Part shown: piece by piece, positions 35,268 to 45,103 of the stretch
Position numbering within the stretch: position 1 is the first letter of the stretch
Layout of the letters: every line of letters starts with the position of its first letter
Source: JAPOXR01 sp965199765
GTDB taxonomy: Bacteria; Pseudomonadota; Alphaproteobacteria; Rhodobacterales; Rhodobacteraceae
Reading direction: 5' to 3'
Length of the DNA: 64,000 nt
Assembly (NCBI GenBank): GCA_965199765.1
Contig: CBDATC010000002.1
Location: 1,483,739 to 1,547,738, forward strand
Notes under the pieces: model-generated
Told to the model about the DNA's origin: nothing
Databases searched by the model: none
Seen by the model: the letters and a program-made list of their open reading frames with translations, nothing else
Position numbers and translations under genes: made by a program

Positions 35268-38200
35268 TCATAACAACGCATCTTCTGACTTGGCGAATTC
35301 AGCAAGCAAATAGGCGTCGCTTTCCTCAATCGGCTCAAGCTTGCCAAAGGCCAATGCACCGCGATCCAGCACCATATCACGAACACGCAGCGGGCGAGAG
35401 ATCTCCAGGCCATGCAAGGTGCGGGCTCGCGAAAAAGCGACATAAGCTTGGCCATGGGCAAACATACCGCGATCCAGATCGATGTAGACTTTGTCCAGAG
35501 TCAGGCCCTGCGCCTTATGAATGGTCACCGCGTAAGCGAGGCGTACCGGCACCTGCTTGAAGGTGCCAACCACTTCGCGCGAGATTTTCTTGGTTTCGGC
35601 GTCCAGCGAGAATTTGTATTTCTCCCAAGCCGCCGGTGCGATCTCATATTCCCGCCCATCCAGCGCGATGAAAACATTGCAGTCGGACCAACCCGAAACG
35701 GTAGCGACGGATCCGTTTACCCAGCGTCCGCCCGGATCGTTTCTGATCAGCATAACGCGCGCGCCTGTTTTCAGTTCCAGATTGGCTTCGGTCGGATAAG
35801 ACTTTTCGTCAAAATCGCCCTGAATCTGCGCCTCGAACACTTTTCCCGAGCCAGGCAACTCATCCAGTCTGGCCTGATTAATGCTATAAACATTGGCATT
35901 GTATGGGCTGAGAACGATATTCGTCTCGCTGGCTTCCAACGCGCTGCGATCAGACACCACGCTGCGCATAACGCTGTCATCCGCGGGTGTGAGGAAGCCT
36001 TGCCGCATCGCGCCGAGCAGAGAGAGAAAGCGCGGATCTTTCTGACGAAACGCATGTTTCAAGACCAGCAGCGAGAATTCAGCGTCTTTGAACGCGGGCG
36101 CATTGAAGAAATAATGTCCGCCATAGAGCTCTTTCAGGATCGGTTTCTCGTCGTCGAGGACCACAGGCGGTAATTGGTGAAGGTCACCCGACAAGATCAT
36201 GCGCACGCCGCCAAATGGGTGCTTCGAGCTGCGATTGAGCTTCAGACTGCGATCAATCGCGTCCAGCATGTCTGCGCGCACCATGGAAATTTCGTCAATA
36301 ATGATCGTGTCCACTTTTTTTATCAATTTCTCCGTGCGCAAACGTTTGACGTCTTGTGGTTCGATCAGGCGCGGCGGAAATTTGAAGAAACTGTGCAGCG
36401 TCTGGCCGCCTGCATTCATCGCCGCAACGCCGGTTGGGGCGAGCACAATGGTATTGCCTCCAGCCTGTGCTATGAACTTTCGCAGCAGCGTGGTTTTCCC
36501 GGTTCCCGCGCTTCCAGTCAGGAACAAATTGCCCTGAGCACCGGTGGCAACCCATTCTGCCGGCTGGGCATAGATGGATTTTTGCTTGGGCAGCAGCGCT
36601 TCGAGTTCTTTACAAAGGCGATTTGTGGCGGCCTTTGGGTCTCTGAACCAATCGACCGACCAAATCCGCAAAATATTCCATCCAAGGCCTTCAAGAACAG
36701 CTTGGCGCACCTTGTCTCTGTCGCGCGCTGTGGCTGAACTGTGGTAAGTTGCCCCATCGCACTCGATACCCGCCAGATAGGATTCGGGGCGATCTGGATT
36801 GACTACAGCCAAGTCAATGCGAAAACCGGAGACGCCGATTTGGGTGCGCACTTCCCAACCCTTGGCTCGAATCGCTTCAGCGACTGCTTCTTCAAAGGGT
36901 TTCTCGGCTGCTCCAAAAGAACCTGTCTCTTTGGCTGGCAAGGCAGAAGAACCTCGCTCGGCATAGTTCAGGAAGGTCTTCAAATGCCGAACGCCCGTTG
37001 CCCCTGTTCGAGATAAATCTATCATATCGTGCGTGATGGAAGAAAAGACGTGAAGCTCCCGTCGCGCTCGGGTCACGGCCACGTTGAGACGCTTTTCGCC
37101 TCCCTCCTGATTCAGTGCGCCAAAAGCCATCGACAGCTTACCCGCTACATTCGGGCCAAAAGTGATCGAGAAGAGTATGACATCGCGCTCATCCCCTTGA
37201 ATGTTCTCCAGGTTCTTGACGATCACTGGTTCCTCTCGGTCCTTGGCAAAGAACCACTCCAGATCGCTCCGTGATCGCTGGAGGTCGTCTAGAAGGTCAA
37301 GGATCAATGCTTGTTGCTGGGAGTTGAACGTGATGACCCCGATGGTCGGACGCTCTTGTTCCGGGAACTTCAGCCAATCCGACAACCGTCTATCAATCAT
37401 TGTGACAATTGCCTTGGCCTCATCTTGGTTTGTCCGTCCGGCGCCTCGGGCATAAATCCCTTTGATTTTGTGGAATTGGACGGCACCCGAGTCAGCCACG
37501 GGAGCTGGGAAGGTCACCAGCCTATTGCCATAATAATGATGGTTCGAAAAAGCGATCAGCGCTTCGTCGTGACTGCGGTAGTGCCAATTCAGTTGGCGCA
37601 CGGGCACGCCGGCGGTTCGGACCTCGTCCAAAATCGACGGCATATCTCCAAGCAGCGGATCGCCTTCATCGTTGTCGTCATCCGAGCGACCAAAGAAATT
37701 TGTCGGCGGCAGTTGCTTTGGATCGCCGACGATAATCGATTGCCGCGCCCGCGCGATGGCACCTACGGCATCCCAAGTGGGGATCTGTGAGGCCTCGTCA
37801 AAAATCACCAAATCAAAAACGGCCTGGCCGGCTGGCAAATATTGCGCGATTGAAAGAGGTGACATCAGCACACAGGGCGCAAGGCGCGGGAAGGTTTCCG
37901 TGAGATTGCCGAGCAGGGTTCGGATCGGCATAGAGGGGCGCTTCAGGCCCAGCTGGTGCCGCAGCGTGCCGAGCTCGGACTTCCGGGGCACGACGTCCCG
38001 TGCAGGCAGCCTGTGATGGATACGGCGCATAACCTCAGCTGGGGCAAGCTTGGCGGCTTCGGCATCAAGGTCGCGGAACGCCCTAACAATGTGTTCATGC
38101 TCCCAATGAAGAAAGCGATTCAAAGGCTCTGAGGCATCAAGCGCCAAAGGCAGCCACCATCGTGCATAAGCGCAGCGGAAGACTTTATCTGCTGGTTCTA

Positions 38201-41200
38201 CAACCGTCCCATCCTCGATTCGATCCGCCAGACAACCAAGGCCCGCGGCATCTGCTTTTGCGCGCACTTCGCGCCAACGGGTCCATGCGCTGAGATGGCG
38301 CTTGTTGGCGAGGATGAGGTCCAGCTCGCCGATCAAATCCGTGACATTCATGTCATCGGGGATTTTACCTTTAAGCGTCGCGAACACCCGGGTGTGTTCA
38401 ATCAGTGACTCGCGTGCGTTTCTCCACGCCACGAGAGCGTCTTTCAGGGCACCGTCCGGCCTCGCAATAAGCTCAGTTTGCACTGCTTCAAATGCCGCCG
38501 TATCCTGCACATCTTCAGCCAGCAGGGTAAGGGCGTCGCGCAATTTGATCGCTTGCTGGCAGAGCGTCGTGGCGGATTCGGTCGTCCGGTCTTTTCCCAT
38601 CATCGACATGATGGGATCAGCCTCCAAAGCCTCAAGTGCCTTGCGCATCCGGCGCAAAACTGGCAAATCGTCTTTTGGCGTCGCCGTACCGCTTCGAGCG
38701 TATCTTTGCAGCATCTTTCTGATTTTCCGGCGTTTCATGCCAGAGATCGGCCACATCGACGCGTTCGCTGTGCGCCAGCTGAGATCAAAGTTTTCCAGCG
38801 GCATGCGCAAAACAACGTCTTCTGGATAGAACGCAGCAAGCTCTGCCTTAGCAGCTGCCACCCGTCCAACGAGGTCCTTAAAGGCATCCAGTGCCGCCAA
38901 CAATTCGGTCTTGCTGAGCTCCGGAACCGAGCACAGGTTCCGTGCTTCAGCTTCAGTGCGTTCAACCAAGGTGTCGAGCATTGCCATGCGAGCAGGCGTC
39001 ATAGCCGCATTGCCATCTATCCCGAAACGTCCGAAAAGCGATTGCCCTTGGCATAGAATCCGGTCGGCAGCTTGACGCAGATGTTCAACCGCCTCCAAAA
39101 AGTCACTTTCCCAAGCGAACGACCAATCCTCTGCCGCAACCAATTCCATCTTGGGCAATTCAGACGTCGCGGCGCAGGTGCGGCTGAGTTCATCGGCCAA
39201 GCCTTCCAATTGAAGAAAGCTCTCGGCATCATGCGCATCTTTATCCGCGAAATTCAGTTGCAATCCCTTAGGCTGCGCCGCAATCCAACCCAAAGCGTCG
39301 AAAATTGAAAAGCCTTGTGTTCCTTTATGATGCAGCGCCTCTACATAGGCGTTCAACTGGTCGCGCTTGATCCGCAGGTCTTTGTTCACGCGGATCCAAT
39401 CTTGCTCGCTCTGCCCTGCCGCGCGATCCCAGCTGCATCCGAGCTGGGTCAACACCCGTTTTCGGTCGGTCTTGTTTGAATGCAGTTCCAGCACCGCATC
39501 GCCTAAGCCATGTGCGTGCAGCCGTCTCTGGACAACATCAAGGGCCACCGCCTTTTCCGCAACGAAGAGAATTGTTTTGCCGTGGGCGAGACACTGGCAA
39601 ATGATATTAGTAATGGTCTGGCTCTTGCCGGTTCCAGGTGGGCCAATCAGGACAAAGTCACGCTCTTGCATCGCTGCGACAACAGCAGCGAGCTGCGAGC
39701 TGTCAACAGGCAGAGGTGTTAACTGTTCCTGCGGCTTCAGTCGTCGGTCAAGATCTTTCGGCAGAACAGTTTCGGCATGACCGCCAACATCAAAAGCCTG
39801 GTCCGGATTATCCACCAGATGAGCAACCAACCGGTTGTTGCGCAAATCTTCGGTACGATCGACCAAGTCTTTCCACATTAGGTATTTGACGAAAGAGAAG
39901 GTTGAGATCGCCGATTCTTCTATCGCTTCAAATCCGCGCACATTGCGAACCTTGTTTCGGATCAACTGAAAAATCAGCGGCAGGTTGATACCGCTCTCAT
40001 CGGTTGGCAGATCACCTTCCAATTCCGGCAATGACAGATCAAAATCGCGTTTCAGGAATTCGAGAAGCGTCGTGTTGAAATGCACCTCGTCTTCGTGATG
40101 AACAATTCGAAATTCTGATCTCGCAGAGCGTCGCGTCAACTTGATTGGGATCAGCAATAGCGGTGCGCGATACGATCGACTTTCACCTTCTCGTTGCCAG
40201 CGAAGAAACCCCGCTGCTAAAAACAAAGTGTTTGTACCGCCTTCGGCAAGGTCGCTTTTCGCCTTTCTGAACAATGCCAGCAACCGTTTGTCGGTATCGG
40301 ATTTATTGAGCGGGATGGTGACCTGGCCACGTTCATAAGCATTTTGCACGGCACTCGAGATTATCGCCTCGCGCTCTTCCGGGCTGACCTGCCGCGCGCC
40401 AATCGGGTCTTCTTCCAACAACGGGCAGATCTTGAAGGACTTTCCGGCCGCAAGCGCATCTTTAAGGGAACTGACATCCGCTATAAGGCAGGGCACGGTT
40501 TGCTTGGTCGGTTTGAAATTGAGCAAGCGATTGCGAAGCGAAAGATCCAGCAGCTTGCTTTGCCAGCGTTCAATGCGTCCCTTTGGCGTGTCCGGCACCG
40601 ACTCGTCAACATCCTCCGGCAGCATCTCAAAATCCATCGGTTTCGGCAGACCTGCGGGCGCGACTTCATCTGGGATTTCGGCGCTTTCGGCTTCGACGAG
40701 GCGACTGGAAAGAGGACGAATTCTGGCAGAACGCGCACGCGAAATGTCGATCGCCAAAACGAATTCATGTTCATGCCGTTCAGCCAGGAGCGCACGGCCC
40801 GCGTCAGAGGCTTCATCAAACCCTATCGCTGGCCGTTTGGTCAGCAGCATGGTCTCAACAGCAACAAACTCGTGCGCCTGAATGGCTTTGCGCACGGCAA
40901 CAACATCCGGTTCGATCACCGCTCCAAAGTCTTTTGGTGTCAACCAAACACCGCAAAAAGCGTGTCCTTCGGAGAATAAAACAACCGGGTGCAGCCCCGC
41001 TTGCTCCCAAGCGGCGGCAAGGAGCAAAGACGTATCGAGGCAGGTAGCAATCCCTTCGCGCATGATGCGCTCTGGCGAGCGGATCTTTTGCCCACGCGCC
41101 TCGAAAGCAGATTCCGGATTGACATAAGTCAAACCAAGTCCAGTGGCGGCAGACCAAATGGCACCGGCGATCATCCAAGCACGAGCAGGGCTGTATGATT

Positions 41201-41780
41201 GGTAACCTTCAAGCGCCCCATCATGTCCAGCGGCTTCCAGTATGCTTGATGCAGTCCTCAACAACGATGCCACGCAGTCATCATTTGGTGGAACGTAAGC
41301 CGCAAGCAGACAATCCATATCTGCAAGGCCGCCCCAGTGATCTTTCGCCAAAAGGCTCAAATCGTGTTTTTCTTGAACAAGGATTTTGTCCCTCTGGAGC
41401 ACTTCAAAGGTAAGGGTCCCGCGCTCCGTTTCATTTAAGCCTGCAAGCTTTTCTGAATTAAATGGCGTGGAGAAATCCCGAAGTGAGATCCCGTCATCAG
41501 GCGGCAAATAATCGATGGTCCATGTCTTCATCCGAATGACTGGAGGAAACATTGAAACACGGACTTCAAGGTCTGTTGCAGCCATTTTGCCGTTGTTTTT
41601 GAGAGAAAGCGCACGAATGACCGGAATATCGTTCTGGGCCGAGGCGAAATTCACGCACGACACGAACTCGGCATCCAACGAAATGGCTGGTTTTCGCTCG
41701 CCCTCAAAGTCAGAGTTTTCGTGCATTGTGATGAACCAACCGCTTGGAGACCCAATCCGAGGCCACCCAAAAGTTAGCAC
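35268..41780 (-). CDS. Giant fused protein: DUF4011-type SF1 helicase, Vsr-like nuclease and Pif1-type helicase
   Basis: 2170 residues, one intact frame. Order: a beta-rich N-terminus; a transglutaminase-like segment with ATCLDTSLLLAAAWE (Cys near 247) and GHAFCGVWL (His near 275); a DUF4011-like linker (KLLDLSLRNRLLNFKP, about 415); SF1 helicase Walker A GPPGTGKSQT (about 715), a 600-residue insertion, Walker B FDEASQIP (about 1328), GDPKQLPP, ENIQGDERD and NVAVTRARREL; a Vsr/PD-(D/E)xK-like nuclease FRIDLAVV with GIECDGATYHSS (about 1640-1730); then a Pif1-type helicase with GSAGTGKTTLL (about 1758), IIIDEISMV (about 1827), GDLHQLPPV, VTIHKAQGLTL and AYVAFSRAR to the end. GTG 41780 has AGGA 5 bases upstream; ATG 41726 is an alternative. 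Helicase-nuclease giants of this type are associated with phage defence; the fused Pif1 module is the unusual part. It stands alone, near a tRNA-Arg. Confidence 0.85.
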   Translation of the reverse strand: MLTFGWPRIGSPSGWFITMHENSDFEGERKPAISLDAEFVSCVNFASAQNDIPVIRALSLKNNGKMAATDLEVRVSMFPPVIRMKTWTIDYLPPDDGISLRDFSTPFNSEKLAGLNETERGTLTFEVLQRDKILVQEKHDLSLLAKDHWGGLADMDCLLAAYVPPNDDCVASLLRTASSILEAAGHDGALEGYQSYSPARAWMIAGAIWSAATGLGLTYVNPESAFEARGQKIRSPERIMREGIATCLDTSLLLAAAWEQAGLHPVVLFSEGHAFCGVWLTPKDFGAVIEPDVVAVRKAIQAHEFVAVETMLLTKRPAIGFDEASDAGRALLAERHEHEFVLAIDISRARSARIRPLSSRLVEAESAEIPDEVAPAGLPKPMDFEMLPEDVDESVPDTPKGRIERWQSKLLDLSLRNRLLNFKPTKQTVPCLIADVSSLKDALAAGKSFKICPLLEEDPIGARQVSPEEREAIISSAVQNAYERGQVTIPLNKSDTDKRLLALFRKAKSDLAEGGTNTLFLAAGFLRWQREGESRSYRAPLLLIPIKLTRRSARSEFRIVHHEDEVHFNTTLLEFLKRDFDLSLPELEGDLPTDESGINLPLIFQLIRNKVRNVRGFEAIEESAISTFSFVKYLMWKDLVDRTEDLRNNRLVAHLVDNPDQAFDVGGHAETVLPKDLDRRLKPQEQLTPLPVDSSQLAAVVAAMQERDFVLIGPPGTGKSQTITNIICQCLAHGKTILFVAEKAVALDVVQRRLHAHGLGDAVLELHSNKTDRKRVLTQLGCSWDRAAGQSEQDWIRVNKDLRIKRDQLNAYVEALHHKGTQGFSIFDALGWIAAQPKGLQLNFADKDAHDAESFLQLEGLADELSRTCAATSELPKMELVAAEDWSFAWESDFLEAVEHLRQAADRILCQGQSLFGRFGIDGNAAMTPARMAMLDTLVERTEAEARNLCSVPELSKTELLAALDAFKDLVGRVAAAKAELAAFYPEDVVLRMPLENFDLSWRTANASMWPISGMKRRKIRKMLQRYARSGTATPKDDLPVLRRMRKALEALEADPIMSMMGKDRTTESATTLCQQAIKLRDALTLLAEDVQDTAAFEAVQTELIARPDGALKDALVAWRNARESLIEHTRVFATLKGKIPDDMNVTDLIGELDLILANKRHLSAWTRWREVRAKADAAGLGCLADRIEDGTVVEPADKVFRCAYARWWLPLALDASEPLNRFLHWEHEHIVRAFRDLDAEAAKLAPAEVMRRIHHRLPARDVVPRKSELGTLRHQLGLKRPSMPIRTLLGNLTETFPRLAPCVLMSPLSIAQYLPAGQAVFDLVIFDEASQIPTWDAVGAIARARQSIIVGDPKQLPPTNFFGRSDDDNDEGDPLLGDMPSILDEVRTAGVPVRQLNWHYRSHDEALIAFSNHHYYGNRLVTFPAPVADSGAVQFHKIKGIYARGAGRTNQDEAKAIVTMIDRRLSDWLKFPEQERPTIGVITFNSQQQALILDLLDDLQRSRSDLEWFFAKDREEPVIVKNLENIQGDERDVILFSITFGPNVAGKLSMAFGALNQEGGEKRLNVAVTRARRELHVFSSITHDMIDLSRTGATGVRHLKTFLNYAERGSSALPAKETGSFGAAEKPFEEAVAEAIRAKGWEVRTQIGVSGFRIDLAVVNPDRPESYLAGIECDGATYHSSATARDRDKVRQAVLEGLGWNILRIWSVDWFRDPKAATNRLCKELEALLPKQKSIYAQPAEWVATGAQGNLFLTGSAGTGKTTLLRKFIAQAGGNTIVLAPTGVAAMNAGGQTLHSFFKFPPRLIEPQDVKRLRTEKLIKKVDTIIIDEISMVRADMLDAIDRSLKLNRSSKHPFGGVRMILSGDLHQLPPVVLDDEKPILKELYGGHYFFNAPAFKDAEFSLLVLKHAFRQKDPRFLSLLGAMRQGFLTPADDSVMRSVVSDRSALEASETNIVLSPYNANVYSINQARLDELPGSGKVFEAQIQGDFDEKSYPTEANLELKTGARVMLIRNDPGGRWVNGSVATVSGWSDCNVFIALDGREYEIAPAAWEKYKFSLDAETKKISREVVGTFKQVPVRLAYAVTIHKAQGLTLDKVYIDLDRGMFAHGQAYVAFSRARTLHGLEISRPLRVRDMVLDRGALAFGKLEPIEESDAYLLAEFAKSEDALL

Positions 41781-42364
41781 TTTTGTCCTAGCACATTCAA
41801 CACTTTAGGTGGGCGGGGCCAAGCAGCGGGGAACTGAATTCAGACAACAGATCTCTTTGATTGTCTTGGCTGACCAATGATTGATGATTGGATCTGATTG
41901 ATAGGTGGTTGTCCAAAAAATTTCATTGCAGACAGGAAAACTGAGTATTTTGAAGATTATTTTCAGCAATCGACAATTTGAACGATTGGCAATTCGCGTT
42001 GGCCTGTTTCCTGGGTATGCCGGGCATGATCAAAACCAAGCTTCATATGAGCAATAGGCAGCTCGTTCCTAATTTTGTGAGCCAGCAACGCCGATTATCA
42101 GAGCGACCATGATTATTCCTCGGTCAGTGGCCGTGATGCGTTGCAGCATCGGAGCGATAAGCCTTTCGTAAGTGAAGGTTTCCGGAGTCTATCCCTAGAA
42201 TTTAGGCATAATGGAGCAATCGGCCACAGCGCGATGAGAACCATCGCGGTCACCATGAAGACCGCGCGTTTCGGCTTCGGGCACAGGCACGCGAACTGTT
42301 CGGTTTGCTAGCGATTTAAGTGGGCGTGTAACCGGCGAACGGCGTTCACACTATTGTTCCAGAA
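41781..42364. other. Gene-free stretch between the giant gene and tRNA-Arg
   Basis: About 580 bases with no gene I can support on either strand. Base composition shifts from AT-rich (41860-41990) to GC-richer toward the tRNA. It holds the presumed promoter of the giant gene at its left edge and sits on the 3' side of tRNA-Arg, a common integration position, but I found no repeated tRNA end. Confidence 0.5.
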
Positions 42365-42440
42365 TGGCGACCCCTCGAGGACTCGAACCTCGAACCTGCT
42401 GATTAGAAGTCAGCTGCTCTATCCATTGAGCTAAGGGGCC
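42365..42440 (-). tRNA. tRNA-Arg (anticodon TCT)
   Basis: The minus strand folds as a complete cloverleaf: acceptor GGCCCCT/AGGGGTC (one G-T pair), D arm with AGCTCAATGGATAGAGCA, anticodon stem-loop CTGACTTCTAATCAG with TCT at the centre, T arm with GGTTCGAGTCC, discriminator G and an encoded CCA. TCT reads AGA/AGG codons. A T-loop and all stems are well formed. It lies 29 bases downstream of the complex I subunit gene on the same strand. Confidence 0.96.
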
Positions 42441-42469
42441 GTTGCTATATCAATTACTGATTTCGCAGG

Positions 42470-42781
42470 TCAGTGTGTCCAAGTTTCTCTGCGCTCGAAC
42501 GCAAAATTCTCACCGTAGCCGCGCGGTCGCTTGATCGGCTTTCTCTTCTGCGGCTGCGACACCGAATACTGTAGACCTTTATCTTTCGCGTAGCTAACCG
42601 CAGCATCAAGAGAATCAAACGATAATTGTATCTGTGATAGCATATCGGCGGAACTGGTCCAACCCATCAAAGGGTCAATCGCTCTCGGAGCATTCGGCAC
42701 ATATTCAAGCACCCAATGACGCGAACGAGCTGTGCCCGATTGCATCGTGCTGCGTGAAGGCTGGTAGATCCGCGCGCGCAT
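42470..42781 (-). CDS. ETC complex I subunit (NDUFS4-like)
   Basis: 103 residues from ATG 42781. The opening RARIYQPSRSTMQSG and the middle WVLEYVPNAPRAIDPLMGWTSSADM followed by LSFDSLDAAVSYAKDKGLQYSV are the NDUFS4 (18-kDa/AQDQ) pattern of an accessory subunit of NADH:ubiquinone oxidoreductase, found in alphaproteobacteria and mitochondria. It stabilises the NADH-binding arm. The C-terminal GYGENFAFERRETWTH is the family end. Stand-alone placement beside a tRNA gene is usual for this gene. Confidence 0.92.
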   Translation of the reverse strand: MRARIYQPSRSTMQSGTARSRHWVLEYVPNAPRAIDPLMGWTSSADMLSQIQLSFDSLDAAVSYAKDKGLQYSVSQPQKRKPIKRPRGYGENFAFERRETWTH

Positions 42782-42970
42782 AGTCAGTTCCCCACTTTGC
42801 CTTTGCATATTATATGCATGGATTCGACTGAAAATGCAACGAGTCAAGTCTATCCTGCATGCAGTTTTTTGCGTTTTCGGAGCAGTTAGCCTTGGCGCTA
42901 CGCACCGACATGGCCTCAAAATTCTCCCGCGCGGGGGCTGCGATGCTCTTCCCACACTTTCTCTTTGTGT

Positions 42971-43540
42971 TCAGGCATTCGATCCGGAAGAATTGCCCGG
43001 CACTGATGCAAAGGCGGATTCCAGGCTGTTCGCGGTCATCGCTGCGTCCATGATCTGTTTCAGAGCAGCGCTGTCGGCGGCCTGCAGCCGCTCGCGGGCC
43101 CAATCGGGCAGCTTTCCGAAACGGCGGCGCAGAAGTTCGGACACCAAGTCCACCATACCTTTGGCCCTTCCTTCGGCCCTTCCTTCGGCTCTTCCTTCGG
43201 CTCTTCCTTCGGCTCTTTCGGCTTTGCCGTCGGCTTTGCCCATTTCGTAAAATTGTTCCTGCGCCTTCCGCTCGAAGAATTCCATAAGCGTTCCCATCAC
43301 TTGTTTCCTTTCTCTGCCTGCCATCGTCTCCAGAAGATGTTCGGGTTCCAGTTTAAGCGCTTCATCCGCGCACAGCACCTCATGCTCAAAAACACCGGGC
43401 TCGGTGAACAAGCCCGCTATGGCCTCTTGCCCCTCTTTGGCAATGCGGTCTCTGCCCTGCCATTTCAACGCCGCCGGAACGCCGTGCAGAAATGCGGCCT
43501 GCGGCATATCGGTCTCGTCGAAGTAAACCAGGTCCAGCAA
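42971..43540 (-). pseudogene. N-terminally truncated Rpn-family nuclease copy
   Basis: 189 residues matching the C-terminal half of the intact gene at 43946-45103: KWQGRDRIAKEGQEAIAGLFTEP, LLETMAGRERKQVMGTLMEFFERKAQEQF, EMGKADGK, then a short run of AEGR repeats and LLRRRFGKLPDWARERLQAA. The similarity ends abruptly near 43535, where the nuclease N-terminus is missing. So this is a decayed tandem copy about 400 bases away. Its repeat tract is shorter (about five units) than in the intact copy. Confidence 0.8.
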
Positions 43541-43945
43541 ACAGGATCCTTATCACGCTGACACAAAGACATCCTGATCAAGGGGCAGGACGATGCCATT
43601 CGATTCTCCAAAACACACAGGCTGAGATGAGCTGTAATTTCAAGTGCCGAAGACCTGATGCAGCGGCTGCGCTTTCCTAAGCTCCGGGGAATACTGCGGA
43701 GATAGCCGATTTGTTTTGCGCGGAACGATTCAAACTAAGTCAAACACGTTCCGTTAGCGAAACGCCCCGCTGTGATACGGTCCCTGCCAAACTCAGCGCA
43801 GTCGCTTCGTCCGCAGGATAACCGCCGGTGCGGCCATAGAGTCTTTCCGCTGCTGCTTTGACACTTCATGGCCAAGTGAAAGGCCCGCTGTGCGGCTTGG
43901 TGCAAAAACACCTGTTTGACGGGTTCATAAGAGTCAGACATTCGG
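43541..43945. other. Spacer between the two Rpn copies
   Basis: No gene recognised. Short frames only; the segment separates the truncated and intact copies and may include deleted remains of the first copy's N-terminus, although I see no residual similarity. Confidence 0.45.
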
Positions 43946-45103
43946 TCAGGAGGAATTGCCCGGCGCTGATGCAAAGGCGGATTCCAGGCTTTGCGCGGTC
44001 ATCGCCGCGGCATGGATCTGTTTCAGAGCAGCGCTGTCGGCGGCCTGCAGCCGCTCGCGCGCCCAATCGGGCAGCTTTCCGAAACGGCGGCGCAGAAAGT
44101 CGGACACCAAGTCCACCATGCCTTCGGCTTTACCTTCCGCTCTTCCTTCGGCTTTACCTTCCGCTCTTCCTTCGGCTTTACCTTCAGCCTTTCCTTCGGC
44201 TTTACCTTCGGCTCTTCCTTCCGCCTTTCCTTCGGCTTTGCCGTCGGCTTTGCCCATTTCGTAAAATTGCTCCTGCGCCTTCCGCTCGAAGAATTCCATA
44301 AGCGTTCCCATCACTCGTTTCCTTTCTCTGCTTGCCATCGTCTCCAGAAGATGTTCGGGTTCCAGTTTAAGCGCTTCATCCGCGTACAGCACCGCATGCT
44401 CAAAAACGTCGGGCTCGGTGAACAAGCCCGCTATGGCCTCTTGCCCCTCTTTGGTAATACCGTCTCTGCCCTGCCATTTCAACGCCGCCAGAACGCCGCG
44501 GAGAAATTCATCCTTCGGCATATCGGCCTCGCCGACTTGGATCAGATCCAGCAAATGGTAGCCTTCCAGCCCGGACAGATAGCTGTCCCGTCCGAGAGAT
44601 TCGTCAAATCCGGACCGGCGGGCTGCCGGCTTGAAGAAAAACGGGCTGCCGGACAACGGCGCGACAGCGTCGGCATACATCCTGGACACGTTCCATTTCA
44701 CATTCGCGTGGCTGACCACAAGGGCGATGACCGGCTCGCTGATCCCACGCTTCGCGCCGGGATATCCGGCGGTCAGTTTGCAAATTTCGGCAACGTAGGC
44801 GAGCAGCTGCTGCGGCAGCTCCGGAACCGCTTCGCTTTTGTGCTCGATGACCACGTTGAGGCGCTGGCCGCTTCCGAGCCGAAGCCGGGCCCAGCCGTCG
44901 GCCATGAGCTGACCTCCCGCTTCGGTTCCCAGCTTGGCGGATTTGACTTCCGGCGGATGCTCCCAGTCGATGACGTCGGCGAGCGCCTTCGGCAAGGCGC
45001 CGGACAACAGCCCCTGCAGCGCGCGGGGCTTCGACATGATCATCCGGTGGAAGAAATTATCATGGATCGGCTGCGGGAGCTTCCCCGGCGCGGCGCTGGG
45101 CAT
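43946..45103 (-). CDS. Rpn-family recombination-promoting nuclease/putative transposase
   Basis: 385 residues. The N-terminus IHDNFFHRMIMSKPRALQGLL is the opening of the Rpn/transposase_31 family; the PD-(D/E)xK-like core is spread over KLGTEAGGQLMADGWARLRL and NVVIEHKSEAVPELPQQLLAYVAEI (E-x-K). A long (K/R)AEG repeat tract covers about residues 282-326, followed by VSDFLRRRFGKLPDWARERLQAA. Rpn proteins nick DNA and promote RecA-independent recombination; some act in phage defence. AGGAG stands before ATG 45103. A very AT-rich tract lies about 75 bases upstream. Confidence 0.85.
   Translation of the reverse strand: MPSAAPGKLPQPIHDNFFHRMIMSKPRALQGLLSGALPKALADVIDWEHPPEVKSAKLGTEAGGQLMADGWARLRLGSGQRLNVVIEHKSEAVPELPQQLLAYVAEICKLTAGYPGAKRGISEPVIALVVSHANVKWNVSRMYADAVAPLSGSPFFFKPAARRSGFDESLGRDSYLSGLEGYHLLDLIQVGEADMPKDEFLRGVLAALKWQGRDGITKEGQEAIAGLFTEPDVFEHAVLYADEALKLEPEHLLETMASRERKRVMGTLMEFFERKAQEQFYEMGKADGKAEGKAEGRAEGKAEGKAEGKAEGRAEGKAEGRAEGKAEGMVDLVSDFLRRRFGKLPDWARERLQAADSAALKQIHAAAMTAQSLESAFASAPGNSS
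44115..44245. repeat. In-frame tandem repeat within the Rpn gene
   Basis: A coding minisatellite built of 12-base units (plus strand cttcggctttac / cttccgctcttc alternating), encoding KAEG and RAEG. All units are multiples of three, so copy-number change keeps the frame but changes the length of the charged linker. The truncated copy at 43150-43230 has a shorter version of the same array. Confidence 0.85.

Noticed and set aside
41781..42440. Integrated element bounded by tRNA-Arg
   Set aside because: The position of the giant gene is suggestive, but I found no integrase gene and no duplicated tRNA 3' end downstream, so an island boundary cannot be shown.
44115..44245. Short regularly spaced repeats considered as a CRISPR array
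   Set aside because: Units are contiguous 12-base coding repeats without spacers; they encode KAEG/RAEG within a protein.
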